In this document: positions 17,941 through 26,746 of the stretch, piece after piece
Layout: each line of letters starts with the position of its first letter
Position numbering within the stretch: the first letter of the stretch is position 1
From: Leifsonia poae
GTDB lineage: Bacteria > Actinomycetota > Actinomycetes > Actinomycetales > Microbacteriaceae
Assembly (NCBI RefSeq): GCF_020009625.1
Contig: NZ_JAIHLP010000002.1
Location: 2,294,001-2,358,000 of the forward strand
DNA: 64,000 bases
Direction of reading: 5' to 3'
Notes under the pieces: generated by a model
What the model was told of the DNA's origin: nothing
Seen by the model: only the letters and a program-made list of their open reading frames with translations
Databases searched by the model: none
Translations under genes and position numbers: made by a program

Positions 17941-18357
17941 CTATTCTTCGTCGTCGCGGTCGCCGTCGCCGGCGAGATCTTGGGCGTGGTGGTGCACGAT
18001 GCGCCAGCGGCCGTCGGCCGAGCGCCGCACCACATCCGTCATCCGGACCCGCTCGATCACGGGACCGTGTTCGTCGTCGCGCACTTCGAGTACGGCTCGG
18101 ATGAGGCCGGTGTCGCCCCACGATTCGGTGACGAGATCGACGGGACGCACATGCGGGAGCGGGCTCGTGCGCTCGGCGACGGGAACGGCCGGGCCTCGCA
18201 GCTCGTCGAGTTCGCCGAGCCCGCGCAGCAGACGCGGATCGGCGCTCTCCCACACCGTCAGCTCGGGGTCGAGCGAGGCGTCGAAGGCGGCCCGGTCACC
18301 GAGGTTGCGGTACAGGGTGAGCAAGAAGTGCTCCAGGTCGGGGTCGGGCGAGGTCAT
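17941..18357 (-). CDS. SnoaL/NTF2-like protein
   Basis: 138-aa alpha+beta barrel-type protein with ERVRMTDVVRRSADGRWRIVHHHAQD near the C-terminus, typical of SnoaL-like/DUF4440 ketosteroid-isomerase-fold proteins. No catalytic role can be assigned from sequence. ATG overlaps the DUF885 stop by four bases, so it belongs to the same operon. Confidence 0.7.
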   Translation of the reverse strand: MTSPDPDLEHFLLTLYRNLGDRAAFDASLDPELTVWESADPRLLRGLGELDELRGPAVPVAERTSPLPHVRPVDLVTESWGDTGLIRAVLEVRDDEHGPVIERVRMTDVVRRSADGRWRIVHHHAQDLAGDGDRDDEE

Positions 18358-20057
18358 CGAAGCTCCGTATCGTCGGCGAGGAGGAGGTCGTTCAGCGGCG
18401 CCAATCCCATCGGGCCGAAGGAGAGCGCGCGGGAGTGGAACTCCTTGAGCCCGGTCCCCCGGCGGGCGGCGGCGGCCCTGGCCTCCGTCCACAGCTTCGC
18501 TCCGACCTTGAATGCGAGCGCTTGGCCCGGCCACCCGAGGTAACGGTCCACCTCGAATCGCGCCGTGACCGGGTCGACCCGGGCGAGCTCGACGAGCAGG
18601 GTCCGCGCGAGCTCGGTCGTCCAGACCTGCCCGGCCGTGAAGCCGTTCTCCGGCAGGGGGCGGCCGGTGTGGAGGCCGATGTCCGCCACGATTCGCACGG
18701 CTCGCCAGATCTGGCCGAGAACCATTCCGAACCTCTCGGCCGGGTCGCGGATCAGGCCGAGTTCGTCGGAGAGCTCTTCGGAGTAGTGCGCCCAGCCTTC
18801 GGCGTAGCCGTGGATCTCGCACAGGTAGCGCTGCCAGGGATGCAGCCGCGGGTTCGCCCGGTTGATGGTGTGCTCGAGGTGGTGACCGGGAACGCCTTCG
18901 TGGTGGAAACTGGTGACCTCGTGCCAGGAACCGATCGAATGGGCACCGGTGGGGAGCGTCCACACGATCTTGCTGCGCGAGCTGCCGTCCGGTGCCCCCG
19001 GCGTGTAATAGACGACTCCGCTGGCCGCCGTCGGGACGACGCAGTCGACCTCCCAGACGCTGGACGGCAGGTCGAACGCCACCCCGTCGACCGCTTCGAT
19101 CGTCGCCGCGAGGCGGTCGCGCAGCCAGCGGGTGGTCTCGTCGGTGCCGCGCAGTGCGTAACGGTCGTCGGCGTCGAGGGCCACGGCTGCGGCGGCCACA
19201 TCGTCCGGAGTGTGTCGAGCCGCCGTGCCGAGGATCTCCGCGGCGAGGGCGCGGGACCGGCCGACGAGCCGCTCGAGCTCCGACCAGCCGTAGGCGTAGA
19301 CCTCATCGAGGTCGAGGGCGGTGCCGAGGAAGCTCCTCGCCGTCTCTGCGTAGACCTGCTCTCCGACCGCGTCGCGCTCGGGCGCGAGCGGGGCGAGTTC
19401 GTCGCGCAGGTAGCGTTCGAAGGCCGCGAACGCACCCGTCGCGTCGTCGGCGGCGGCGGTGAGCGCATCCCGTCGCCGGGGATCCAGCCCGTCACCGGGG
19501 ATGGACGGGAAGTAGTCGACCCGCTCGGGGTCGATCCACGCGGCGATCTGGTCGGCGACCTCGACGACCTGTCGACGTGCGGCGACACCGGTGCCGCTGA
19601 ATCCTCCGCGCCCTCCTTCCGCTCTCGCCCACTCGAGCCGGCCACGCAGCTGTTCGAGTGCCTCGGGAACGCGGGCCAGCCGGGCGATCGCCTCATCGCC
19701 GCGGGAGTCCGCGGTCACCACGAGGTCGTCGAAAGCTTCCCGGATCTCGTGCACCGGTGTCGCCAGGGGCGCCAGGAGGCGCGGCGTGAACCCGGTGTCG
19801 AAGAGCGCGATGTCACTCGCGAGCCGCTCCCGGAAGGCAGCGTGCAGGTTCCTGTCAACCCCTTCGAGGGAGCCCGGGTCGGTCGCGTCGACGGCTGCGA
19901 GCGTGGTCTCCTGGAGCGCCCGCTTCTCCACCGCCCAGTCGGCGCTGAAGTCGCCGAGGCGATCGCTCGCGGCCCGGCCGAGCGCCTGAGCGGCGGCGGG
20001 TTCGTGCTGGGCGAGCACGGCGAGATAGCGGTCGGCGAGCTCCCGTACGGCGCTCAC
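18354..20057 (-). CDS. DUF885-family protein, probable metallopeptidase or hydrolase
   Basis: 567 aa, the normal DUF885 length. Contains HHEGVPGHHLEHTINR (HEGxPGHH, similar to a zinc-hydrolase motif), followed by HGYAEGWAHYSEEL and DIGLHTGRPLPENGFT further on. No signal peptide is visible, so it is probably cytoplasmic. DUF885 proteins are suspected peptidases or hydrolases; lying between an amidohydrolase and a peptide importer supports a role in cleaving imported substrates. GTG start overlaps the amidohydrolase stop (GTGA). Confidence 0.8.
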   Translation of the reverse strand: MSAVRELADRYLAVLAQHEPAAAQALGRAASDRLGDFSADWAVEKRALQETTLAAVDATDPGSLEGVDRNLHAAFRERLASDIALFDTGFTPRLLAPLATPVHEIREAFDDLVVTADSRGDEAIARLARVPEALEQLRGRLEWARAEGGRGGFSGTGVAARRQVVEVADQIAAWIDPERVDYFPSIPGDGLDPRRRDALTAAADDATGAFAAFERYLRDELAPLAPERDAVGEQVYAETARSFLGTALDLDEVYAYGWSELERLVGRSRALAAEILGTAARHTPDDVAAAAVALDADDRYALRGTDETTRWLRDRLAATIEAVDGVAFDLPSSVWEVDCVVPTAASGVVYYTPGAPDGSSRSKIVWTLPTGAHSIGSWHEVTSFHHEGVPGHHLEHTINRANPRLHPWQRYLCEIHGYAEGWAHYSEELSDELGLIRDPAERFGMVLGQIWRAVRIVADIGLHTGRPLPENGFTAGQVWTTELARTLLVELARVDPVTARFEVDRYLGWPGQALAFKVGAKLWTEARAAAARRGTGLKEFHSRALSFGPMGLAPLNDLLLADDTELR

Positions 20058-21286
20058 ACCGCGACCCGGGACGCATCGTCGCGAACGACCTGCCCCGCCT
20101 TCATCACCCAGTCGATTCCGCGCAGGGCCGACACGTTCTTCGAGGGGTCGCCGTCGGTGGCGACGAAGTCGGCGTGGGAGCCGACCGCGATCCGCCCGAC
20201 GCTCGTCGTGCCGAGCAGCTCGGCCGCCCGGCTCGTAGCGGAGAGCAGCACGTCGAGGTCGCTCATACCCGCCTCGACCATGAACTCCATCTCGCGCACG
20301 GTCGCGGTGGTCCCGTCGAAGTTCGCCGCGGGCGGCATATCGGTGCCCATCGCGATCTTCACCCCGGAGGCGATGGCGTGCTGCAGGCTCTCCCAGTGGC
20401 GGGGCCCTGCGCCGAGCGCACGCTCCTTCATCCAGGCGGGCACGCCCTGCTCGTCGAAGAACTCGGCGCAGCGGCTGACGGTGATCGTCGGCACATACCA
20501 GGTTCCGGCCGCCGCCATGAGGTCCGTGACCTCCCGGGTGAGCTCGTAGCCGTGCTCCACGCAGTCGAGACCGAGGTCGATCGCGCGCTTGAGCGTGGCC
20601 GCCGGTCCCGCGTGCGCCGTGACAAGACGGCCCCAATCGTGGGCGGTCTCGATCACCGCCCGCATCTCGTCATCCGTCAGCTGGGGGGTGTGGATCTGCT
20701 CGTGCTCACCCGCGATGCCCCCGGAGATGCAGACCTTGATCAGGTCGGCACCGTGGCGGATCTGCAGCCGGGTGAGACGGCGGAAGTCGTCAGGGCCGTC
20801 TCCTTCCAGCGCATCCGACTCCCAGCCGTGACCGCCCGTGCAGCACAACGCGTGACCGGCGGTGTGGATGCGCGGCCCCGGCACGACCCCGGCTTCGATT
20901 CCGCGACGCAGCGCGAAGTCGAGGTAGCGGCTCTCGCCGACCAGGCGGGCCGTCGTGACCCCCGCGTTCAGCGTGTGTTTGGCGCTGCCCGCCATCACGA
21001 GCAGAAGATCGGGATCGGATTTGCCCGCGACCAGATCACCCGCGGTGCCGGGAAGCGCCAGCCCCAGGTGCACGTGAGTGTTGATCAAGCCCGGGGAGAG
21101 CACGCGCCCGGTGAGGTCGACCCGGTGGGGGCGGCGGCCAGCGAGCGCGAGCTCGGACTCGGGCGCGATCTGCTCGATCACCCCGGCGCGGTCGACGAGC
21201 ACCGCCTGTCCCACGAGGAGCTCGGCGCCCATCCCGGTGAAGATGGCCGCTCCGGCGATCAGGGTTCCGTCTGTCGACTGGTTCAT
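20054..21286 (-). CDS. Amidohydrolase, imidazolonepropionase/Xaa-Pro-dipeptidase-like
   Basis: 410 aa metal-dependent hydrolase of the COG1228 group. PGLINTHVHLGL carries the HxH metal ligands, GHALCCTGGHG and AHAGPAATLKRAIDLG-C-EHG supply further ligands, and GTDMPP has the catalytic Asp; small beta-sandwich segments flank the barrel. Members include prolidase-like Xaa-Pro dipeptidases. Its place directly after a peptide ABC importer fits dipeptide cleavage. AAGGA lies shortly before the ATG. Confidence 0.85.
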   Translation of the reverse strand: MNQSTDGTLIAGAAIFTGMGAELLVGQAVLVDRAGVIEQIAPESELALAGRRPHRVDLTGRVLSPGLINTHVHLGLALPGTAGDLVAGKSDPDLLLVMAGSAKHTLNAGVTTARLVGESRYLDFALRRGIEAGVVPGPRIHTAGHALCCTGGHGWESDALEGDGPDDFRRLTRLQIRHGADLIKVCISGGIAGEHEQIHTPQLTDDEMRAVIETAHDWGRLVTAHAGPAATLKRAIDLGLDCVEHGYELTREVTDLMAAAGTWYVPTITVSRCAEFFDEQGVPAWMKERALGAGPRHWESLQHAIASGVKIAMGTDMPPAANFDGTTATVREMEFMVEAGMSDLDVLLSATSRAAELLGTTSVGRIAVGSHADFVATDGDPSKNVSALRGIDWVMKAGQVVRDDASRVAV

Positions 21287-21335
21287 CCGTGTTCCTTGTT
21301 CTTCGTTTCCGCGAGTGTCGTGGTGGTGGGTGCGG

Positions 21336-22130
21336 TCAGTTCTCGTCGAGACCGGGGAGCCGCTTCACCGGGCCGATCTCGGGGATGGCGGCGATGAGCG
21401 CCTTGGTGTAGTCGTGCTGCGGATCGTTCCACAGCTGCTCGCTCGGTCCGCGCTCGACGATCTCGCCCGCATACATCACGCAGGTCTCGTCGGCGATCGC
21501 GCGCACGAGGGAGAGGTCGTGCGAGATGAAAAGCATCGCCATGTCCAGCTCGGCCACGAGCGTCTGCAGGAGGCGCACGATCTGCGCCGACGAAAAGGCA
21601 TCCAGCGCTGTGACCGGTTCGTCGGCGACGACGAGACTCGGATCGGCGGCGAGCGCGCGGGCGATCGCAAGGCGCTGCCGCTGACCGCCCGAGAACTGGG
21701 AGGGGTAGCGGTTCGCGGCGCCCACCGGCAGCCCGACCAGGGTGAGCAGCCGTTCGACCTCGGCACTCCGGTCGCTTCGTTCGACGCGTCCCGGCACGCC
21801 GTCCAGCAGCTGGCTCTCGACGGTGCGCCGGGGGCTCAGCGACGCGTAAGGGTTCTGGAACACCATCTGCAGGCGCCGATCCTCGAGCGGTCGCTGCCGG
21901 GTCTTCAGCGCGTTAAGCGGGCGCCCTTCGAACAGCGCCTCGCCGGAGGTGGGGGCCTCGAGCCCACTCGCGACGCGTGCCAGCGACGACTTGCCGCAGC
22001 CGGACTCGCCGACCAGGCCGACGACCTGGCCGCGCTCGACCGTGAGGCTCACGCCACGGACTGCGCGCACGGGTTCGCCGCCGGGGCGCTTATGGGTCAC
22101 CACGATGTCCCGGAGATCGAGCATGCTCAC
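21336..22130 (-). CDS. Peptide ABC transporter ATP-binding protein (DppF/OppF-like)
   Basis: 264 aa with Walker A GESGCGKSSL (about residues 38-47), Q-loop FQNPYASLSPRRTVESQL, signature FSGGQRQRLAIARAL and Walker B VADEPVTALD. Powers peptide import with the DppD-like subunit encoded upstream. GTG start overlaps the upstream stop by four bases. It lacks the long C-terminal oligopeptide domain but ends in the usual ALIAAIPEIGPVKRLPG. Confidence 0.9.
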   Translation of the reverse strand: MSMLDLRDIVVTHKRPGGEPVRAVRGVSLTVERGQVVGLVGESGCGKSSLARVASGLEAPTSGEALFEGRPLNALKTRQRPLEDRRLQMVFQNPYASLSPRRTVESQLLDGVPGRVERSDRSAEVERLLTLVGLPVGAANRYPSQFSGGQRQRLAIARALAADPSLVVADEPVTALDAFSSAQIVRLLQTLVAELDMAMLFISHDLSLVRAIADETCVMYAGEIVERGPSEQLWNDPQHDYTKALIAAIPEIGPVKRLPGLDEN

Positions 22131-22966
22131 TTCTGACCCTCCCTCTGCTCCGCGACACGCGAAGCCGCGAGCGACTGCGCCCGCGACGCGATGAGCGCTT
22201 TCGTGTACTCGTGGCTCGGGTGGTTGAGGATCTCGGTCGTGACGCCCTCTTCCACCACAGTTCCGTCCTTGAAGATGTAGGTCCGGTCGGCGATCGAGCT
22301 CATCACCCCGAGATCGTGCGTGATGAAGAGCATGGAGACTCCCGTCTCACGGCTGAGACGGTCGAAGAGTCGCAGGATCCCCGCCTGCACGGTCACGTCG
22401 AGCGCGGTCGTCGGTTCATCGGCGATCAGCAACCGGGGCTCGCAGGCCAGGGCGATGGCGATCGCGGCGCGCTGGCGCATTCCGCCCGAGAACTGGTGCG
22501 GGTAGGCCCGCACGGCCTTGTGCGGCTCTGTGATCCGAACGTGATCGAGCAGTTCGATCGCCCGGGCGGCCGCCTGCTTCTTGGAGATCCCTTTGTGATG
22601 GATGAGGTGCTCGGTGATCTGGGTGCCGATCCGCAGGAGCGGGTGCAGGGCCGCCGACGGGTCCTGGAAGATCATCGCGATCCGATTGCCGCGAACGGAG
22701 TCGAGCTGGCGGGAACTGAGATCCAGCAGGTTGCGACCCTCGAACCCGATCCGTCCCCGGGCTCGGGCGCCCTGTGGGAGGATGCCGAGCACGGCCGAGG
22801 CGGTCATGGTCTTGCCGCTCCCGGATTCGCCCGCGAGCCCGACGATCTCGCCTTCGCCGATCTCGATCGTGGTGTCGTGGACGAGCGTCGTCGCCCCGAA
22901 GGGGGTCGGCATGACCACCTCGAGACCTTCGATCGTCAGCAGGGGTGTGCGCGCAGCCGTGGTCAC
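22127..22966 (-). CDS. Peptide ABC transporter ATP-binding protein (DppD/OppD-like)
   Basis: 279 aa with Walker A GESGSGKTMTASAVLG, Q-loop FQDPSAALHPLLRIG, signature FSGGMRQRAAIAIAL and Walker B IADEPTTALDVTVQ. GTG at 22966 gives the coupled GTGA overlap with the permease gene before it; the longer open frame upstream is that permease read in another frame. Confidence 0.9.
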   Translation of the reverse strand: MTTAARTPLLTIEGLEVVMPTPFGATTLVHDTTIEIGEGEIVGLAGESGSGKTMTASAVLGILPQGARARGRIGFEGRNLLDLSSRQLDSVRGNRIAMIFQDPSAALHPLLRIGTQITEHLIHHKGISKKQAAARAIELLDHVRITEPHKAVRAYPHQFSGGMRQRAAIAIALACEPRLLIADEPTTALDVTVQAGILRLFDRLSRETGVSMLFITHDLGVMSSIADRTYIFKDGTVVEEGVTTEILNHPSHEYTKALIASRAQSLAASRVAEQREGQK

Positions 22967-23877
22967 TTCGCCCTCCTCACCCGCGAGCGCGGGTCCAGAT
23001 AGTCCTGAATGGCGTCGCCGAGCAGGTTGAACGCCATCACGATCGTGAGGATCGCGAGGCCGGGGAACAGGCTCACCCACCAATTGGTGAGGTTCTGCGA
23101 GCCGAGGGCGATCATCGACCCCCACTCCGCCGCGGGCGGGCGCGGGCCGAGTCCCAGGAACGAGAGCGCGGCGAGCATCAGGATCGCGTTCCCGAGCTCG
23201 ATGGTCGACATGACGAGTGCCGGGCCCGCCGAGTTGGGGATCACGTCTTTGACAATCGACTTCAGCGTCGTCGATCCGAGCATCCTGCCCGACACGACGT
23301 ACTCCTGCTCGCGCACACTGAGCACGGACGACCGGATGATGCGGGCGTAGAGCGGCCATGAAACGATCACGAGCGCGAGCACGGCGTTGCCGACGCTCGG
23401 GCCGAACGCTGCCGCCACCGCCATCGCCAGGATGATCTGCGGAAAGGCGAGCACCAGGTCGGCGACGCGCATGAGGGTGTTGTCGACGGCTTTGCCGAAG
23501 TAGCCGGCGGCGAGACCCACGATTCCGCCGGTGACGAGCGAGCAGAGCACGATGGCGACGGCCAGCGGGAGGGAGAGCTGCGCGCCCCAGACGACCCGGC
23601 TGAGCATGTCGCGGCCGAGGTCGTCCGTGCCGAACCAGTGTTCACCCGTCGGCGGCTGCAGATTCGCGCCCGTCTTCGCGAGGGGGTCGTATGGCGCGAC
23701 GAGCGACGCGAAGACGGCCGTCAGCACCCAGAGGGCGATCACGGCGACGGAGGCGACGGTGAGCGGTCGCCAGAAGCTGCCCGCACGCAGGTAGACGCGA
23801 TCGAGGCCGTCTCTGCTGCGGCCGAAGCGGGGGCCGCGCCGGCCGGCCTGCACCCGGTCCGAGGAGAGGATGGTCAT
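22963..23877 (-). CDS. Peptide ABC transporter permease (DppC-like)
   Basis: 304 aa. The N-terminal OppC_N region has GANLQPPTGEHWFGTDDLGRD (HxFGTDxxGRD motif), followed by five or six membrane helices and the EAA loop EYVVSGRMLGSTTLKSIVKDVIPN. Forms the channel with the DppB-like protein. ATG at 23877 overlaps the dppB stop by four bases. Confidence 0.92.
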   Translation of the reverse strand: MTILSSDRVQAGRRGPRFGRSRDGLDRVYLRAGSFWRPLTVASVAVIALWVLTAVFASLVAPYDPLAKTGANLQPPTGEHWFGTDDLGRDMLSRVVWGAQLSLPLAVAIVLCSLVTGGIVGLAAGYFGKAVDNTLMRVADLVLAFPQIILAMAVAAAFGPSVGNAVLALVIVSWPLYARIIRSSVLSVREQEYVVSGRMLGSTTLKSIVKDVIPNSAGPALVMSTIELGNAILMLAALSFLGLGPRPPAAEWGSMIALGSQNLTNWWVSLFPGLAILTIVMAFNLLGDAIQDYLDPRSRVRRAK

Positions 23878-24896
23878 TTCGCTCCGATCCGCGGGTCGAT
23901 GATGCTGTAGAGCACGTCCACGATGAGGTTGATCGCCGTGTACACCACGGCGATGAAGAGGGTGACCCCGAGGATCGCCTGGAGGTCCAGCGAGATGGCG
24001 CTCTTGTACGCGTATTGGCCGAGACCGGGCCAGCTGAGCACCTGCTCGACGAGCACGGCCCCACCGAGCAGCGATGCGAACATCAACCCCGAGACGGTGA
24101 GCACCGGGAGCAGCCCGGCGCGGAACACGTGCCGCCAGATGACGATGCGGCGCGGCAGGCCTTTGGCGATCGCGGCACGGATGTACTCGGCGTCGAGCAC
24201 CTCGATCATGGCCGACCGGACGAACCGCAGCAGACCGGAGACCGCCAGCGCGGTGAGGATGCCCACCGGGAGGACCAGATGCCAGAGTGCGTCGCCGAAG
24301 ACGTCCCACTGTCCGGCCAGCGCCGCGTCGACGGTGTACATCCCCGTCACCGTCGGCGGTGGATCGAAGGAGTTCGACAGCCGGCCGCCGTTGGGAACCC
24401 AGCCCAGCAGGTAGAAGAACACGTAGAGCGCCACGAGAGCGAGCCAGAACGGCGGTGTCGAGAGCCCCACCAGGGAGAACGAACGGATGCCGGTGTCGAC
24501 CGGGCGGTTCTTGTTGCTCGCGGCGAGCATGCCGAGGAACACGGCGATCAGGATGGCGAGGATCATCGCGGGAAGGGCGATCTCGACGGTCGCGGGGACG
24601 AACTGCGCGAGGTCCTGGGTCACCGGGCGATGCGTCTGCTGCGAGGTGCCGAGATCGCCGTGCAGGATGTTGCCGAGATAGGTGAAGTAGCGCACGATGA
24701 GCGGCTGGTCGAGACCCCACTTGGCATCGAACGCCGCGCGAATCTTGGGGTCGTCGTATGCCTGCTGCGAGAGGTTGGCGGCGGCGGGGTCCCCCGGCAC
24801 GACGGCGACGAGCAGGAAGGTCACGACCGTCACGCCCCAGAGCAGCACCAGGGCGCTCAGCAATCGCTTGACGATCATCTTCAGCAAGGGGGGCAT
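23874..24896 (-). CDS. Peptide ABC transporter permease (DppB-like)
   Basis: 340 aa with six helices; MIVKRLLSALVLLWGVTVVTF at the N-terminus and the EAA loop EYIRAAIAKGLPRRIVIWRHVFR are typical. The ATG at 24896 follows AAGGA at good spacing; an in-frame upstream start at 24950 lacks this. First permease after the binding-protein gene. Confidence 0.92.
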   Translation of the reverse strand: MPPLLKMIVKRLLSALVLLWGVTVVTFLLVAVVPGDPAAANLSQQAYDDPKIRAAFDAKWGLDQPLIVRYFTYLGNILHGDLGTSQQTHRPVTQDLAQFVPATVEIALPAMILAILIAVFLGMLAASNKNRPVDTGIRSFSLVGLSTPPFWLALVALYVFFYLLGWVPNGGRLSNSFDPPPTVTGMYTVDAALAGQWDVFGDALWHLVLPVGILTALAVSGLLRFVRSAMIEVLDAEYIRAAIAKGLPRRIVIWRHVFRAGLLPVLTVSGLMFASLLGGAVLVEQVLSWPGLGQYAYKSAISLDLQAILGVTLFIAVVYTAINLIVDVLYSIIDPRIGAK

Positions 24897-24995
24897 GGCG
24901 TCCTTGTCTTGTGCGAGGGGCGGCAGAGCTGCGGCGCGGGCGAGGCCCACGCGAAGGCGGCGGACGCCCCTGGGGAGGGGCGCCCGCCGGTTCGG

Positions 24996-26591
24996 CTACT
25001 TGGAGGACACGTCGGCGACGTCGACGATCCAGCCGGCGGGGGTGTACACGGCACCCTTCAGGTTGCTCGTGGCCACCACGATTCCGGCATCATTGGCGAG
25101 GGCGATGAACGGCCCGTACTGGTTCATCGCCTTCTGCCACGGGATCATCGCGTCGTTCTGGGCCTTGGCCGTGGTCGCCGCGTTGACGGCGCCGCCCGCG
25201 ACGATGACAGCGGGGTTGGCGCGATCTTCGGTCCAGCCGGTGCGCAGCGCCGTCGACTTGCCCGGTGCCATGTTGTTGACCAGCGAGGAGCTTGCCGGGT
25301 AGTTGAGGCTGTTCGGCGAGAAGCTGATCTCGCTCTTGCCCGCCGACTGGTTCTCCAGGAAGACGTTGATCGGCTGGGGCGTGAGCTCGATGTCGATGCC
25401 GGCCTTCTTCGCGTCCTGCTGCACCTTGGTGACGACCGTGCCGAGGTCGACACCGTGGTACGTGATCGCCGGGTAGACCAGCTTCACCTTCGGAGCGGTG
25501 ATCCCCGCGGCGGCGAGCGCCTTCTTGGCGCCATCGATGTCCTGCTTGGGAGCGTCCGATTCCGGCAGCGCTCCGGCGTAGGCCGGCGGAACGAGGCCGG
25601 CGGCGGCCGTCGCGCCCTTGCCGAAGAGGTCAGCGATGCCCTGGCCGTCGACCGTCTGCCGCAGCGCCGCGACGAAGGCGGGGTTGCTGGTGATGGCCGA
25701 GACCGCGGGATCCTGGTTGAGGCTCAGGAAGTACGACGTGTCGGCGACACCGGAGACCTGGAGCTTCGAGGAGAGGCCCTTGGCCTGGTTTCCGGTCAGG
25801 TCGAGCGCGATCTCGTCACCGGTCGACTTCTGGATGGTCAGCTTCTGGTTCTGCACGTCCACGTTCTGCAGCACGACACGGTCGTACGCCGGCTTGTCGC
25901 CCCAGTATTTCGGGTTGGCCGTGAGGACGATCTTCGAGCTCGCATCGTAGCTCTTGAGCGTGTACGGGCCGGTGCCGAGAGACGCGGTGTCGAGCTGGTT
26001 GCCGACCTTGTCGTCTTTCGCAGCGTTCTCGTCGTCGCTCGCGCCGAGCTTCTTGGCGGCGGTCGCGTCGATGATGCTCGCGGCGGGCATGGCGAGCTTC
26101 GTGAACACCTGCGGGTCCGGCGTCTCGCTCGTGAAGACGACCTTGTCGTCGCCGTCTGCGGCGACGTGCAGCCCCTGCACGGTCTGCGAGGCGGAGCCCT
26201 GGAGGTTGATCAGCCGGTTCAGGCTGAACACGACGTCGTCGGAGGTGAGCTTCTTGCCGTCGGCGAAGGTCACACCCTTGCGCAGCGTGAAGGTGAAGGT
26301 CTTCGCGTCGTCCGTCTGCTCGAACGAGCTCGCGAGCGACGGCTTGACCGTGGAGACATCGCTTCCGTCGAAGGTCACGAGGGTGTCGTACAGCGCGTGC
26401 ACGGCGATGTTGCCGGTCGCTTCGTAGACCATTCCCGGGTCGAGGGACTTGACGACGAACGACGTGTCGACCGTGAGGGTCTTGTTGGAGGACCCCTGTG
26501 TTCCGGAGCCGGAGGCGCAGCCGGTCATGGCCAGCGCGAGCGCGAGCGCTCCGGCGGGGATGGCCCACTTTCTCATTGCGGTTGCAGTCAT
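24996..26591 (-). CDS. Peptide-binding lipoprotein of ABC importer (SBP family 5)
   Basis: 531 aa. The signal peptide ends in a lipobox LAMTGC with Cys25, so it is an anchored lipoprotein. SBP_bac_5 features include FTFTLRKGVTFADGKKLTSDDVVFSLNR, GTGPYTLKSYD and PKYWGDKPAYD. It captures the substrate outside the cell and is the first gene of the 12.5-kb catabolic operon. A sigma-28-like promoter and XRE operator palindromes lie in front of it. Confidence 0.93.
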   Translation of the reverse strand: MTATAMRKWAIPAGALALALAMTGCASGSGTQGSSNKTLTVDTSFVVKSLDPGMVYEATGNIAVHALYDTLVTFDGSDVSTVKPSLASSFEQTDDAKTFTFTLRKGVTFADGKKLTSDDVVFSLNRLINLQGSASQTVQGLHVAADGDDKVVFTSETPDPQVFTKLAMPAASIIDATAAKKLGASDDENAAKDDKVGNQLDTASLGTGPYTLKSYDASSKIVLTANPKYWGDKPAYDRVVLQNVDVQNQKLTIQKSTGDEIALDLTGNQAKGLSSKLQVSGVADTSYFLSLNQDPAVSAITSNPAFVAALRQTVDGQGIADLFGKGATAAAGLVPPAYAGALPESDAPKQDIDGAKKALAAAGITAPKVKLVYPAITYHGVDLGTVVTKVQQDAKKAGIDIELTPQPINVFLENQSAGKSEISFSPNSLNYPASSSLVNNMAPGKSTALRTGWTEDRANPAVIVAGGAVNAATTAKAQNDAMIPWQKAMNQYGPFIALANDAGIVVATSNLKGAVYTPAGWIVDVADVSSK

Positions 26592-26659
26592 CTTCGCTAC
26601 TTCCTTGTGGTTGTGATGGACCGCCGCACTAGAGTTCGGGGGTGCCCGCGACTCTCCTG

Positions 26660-26686
26660 CTATCGGCGTACGTGAACCAGATGTTC
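26660..26686 (-). promoter_or_regulatory. Possible sigma-28-like promoter of the peptide/catabolic operon
   Basis: On the minus strand GAAC, exactly 15 bases, GCCGATAG. The -10 is identical to the flagellar promoters, and the -35 differs from TAAC in one base. It lies 69 bases before the binding-protein start and overlaps the operator repeats. Confidence 0.5.
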
Positions 26687-26719
26687 ACTCAGAGTGAATA
26701 TCGTTCAATCTGTGTGAAC
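26672..26719. promoter_or_regulatory. Probable operator cluster for the XRE-cupin regulator
   Basis: Nested palindromes built from GTGAAC/GTTCAC: GTGAAC-N5-GTTCAC (26672-26688), perfect TTCACTCAGAGTGAA (26684-26698), and TTCAATCTGTGTGAAC (26704-26719). They sit in the divergent gap between the binding-protein gene and the regulator and cover the candidate promoter. Confidence 0.68.
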
Positions 26720-26746
26720 ATTAAGTACCATACTTTGGAGCGTTAA

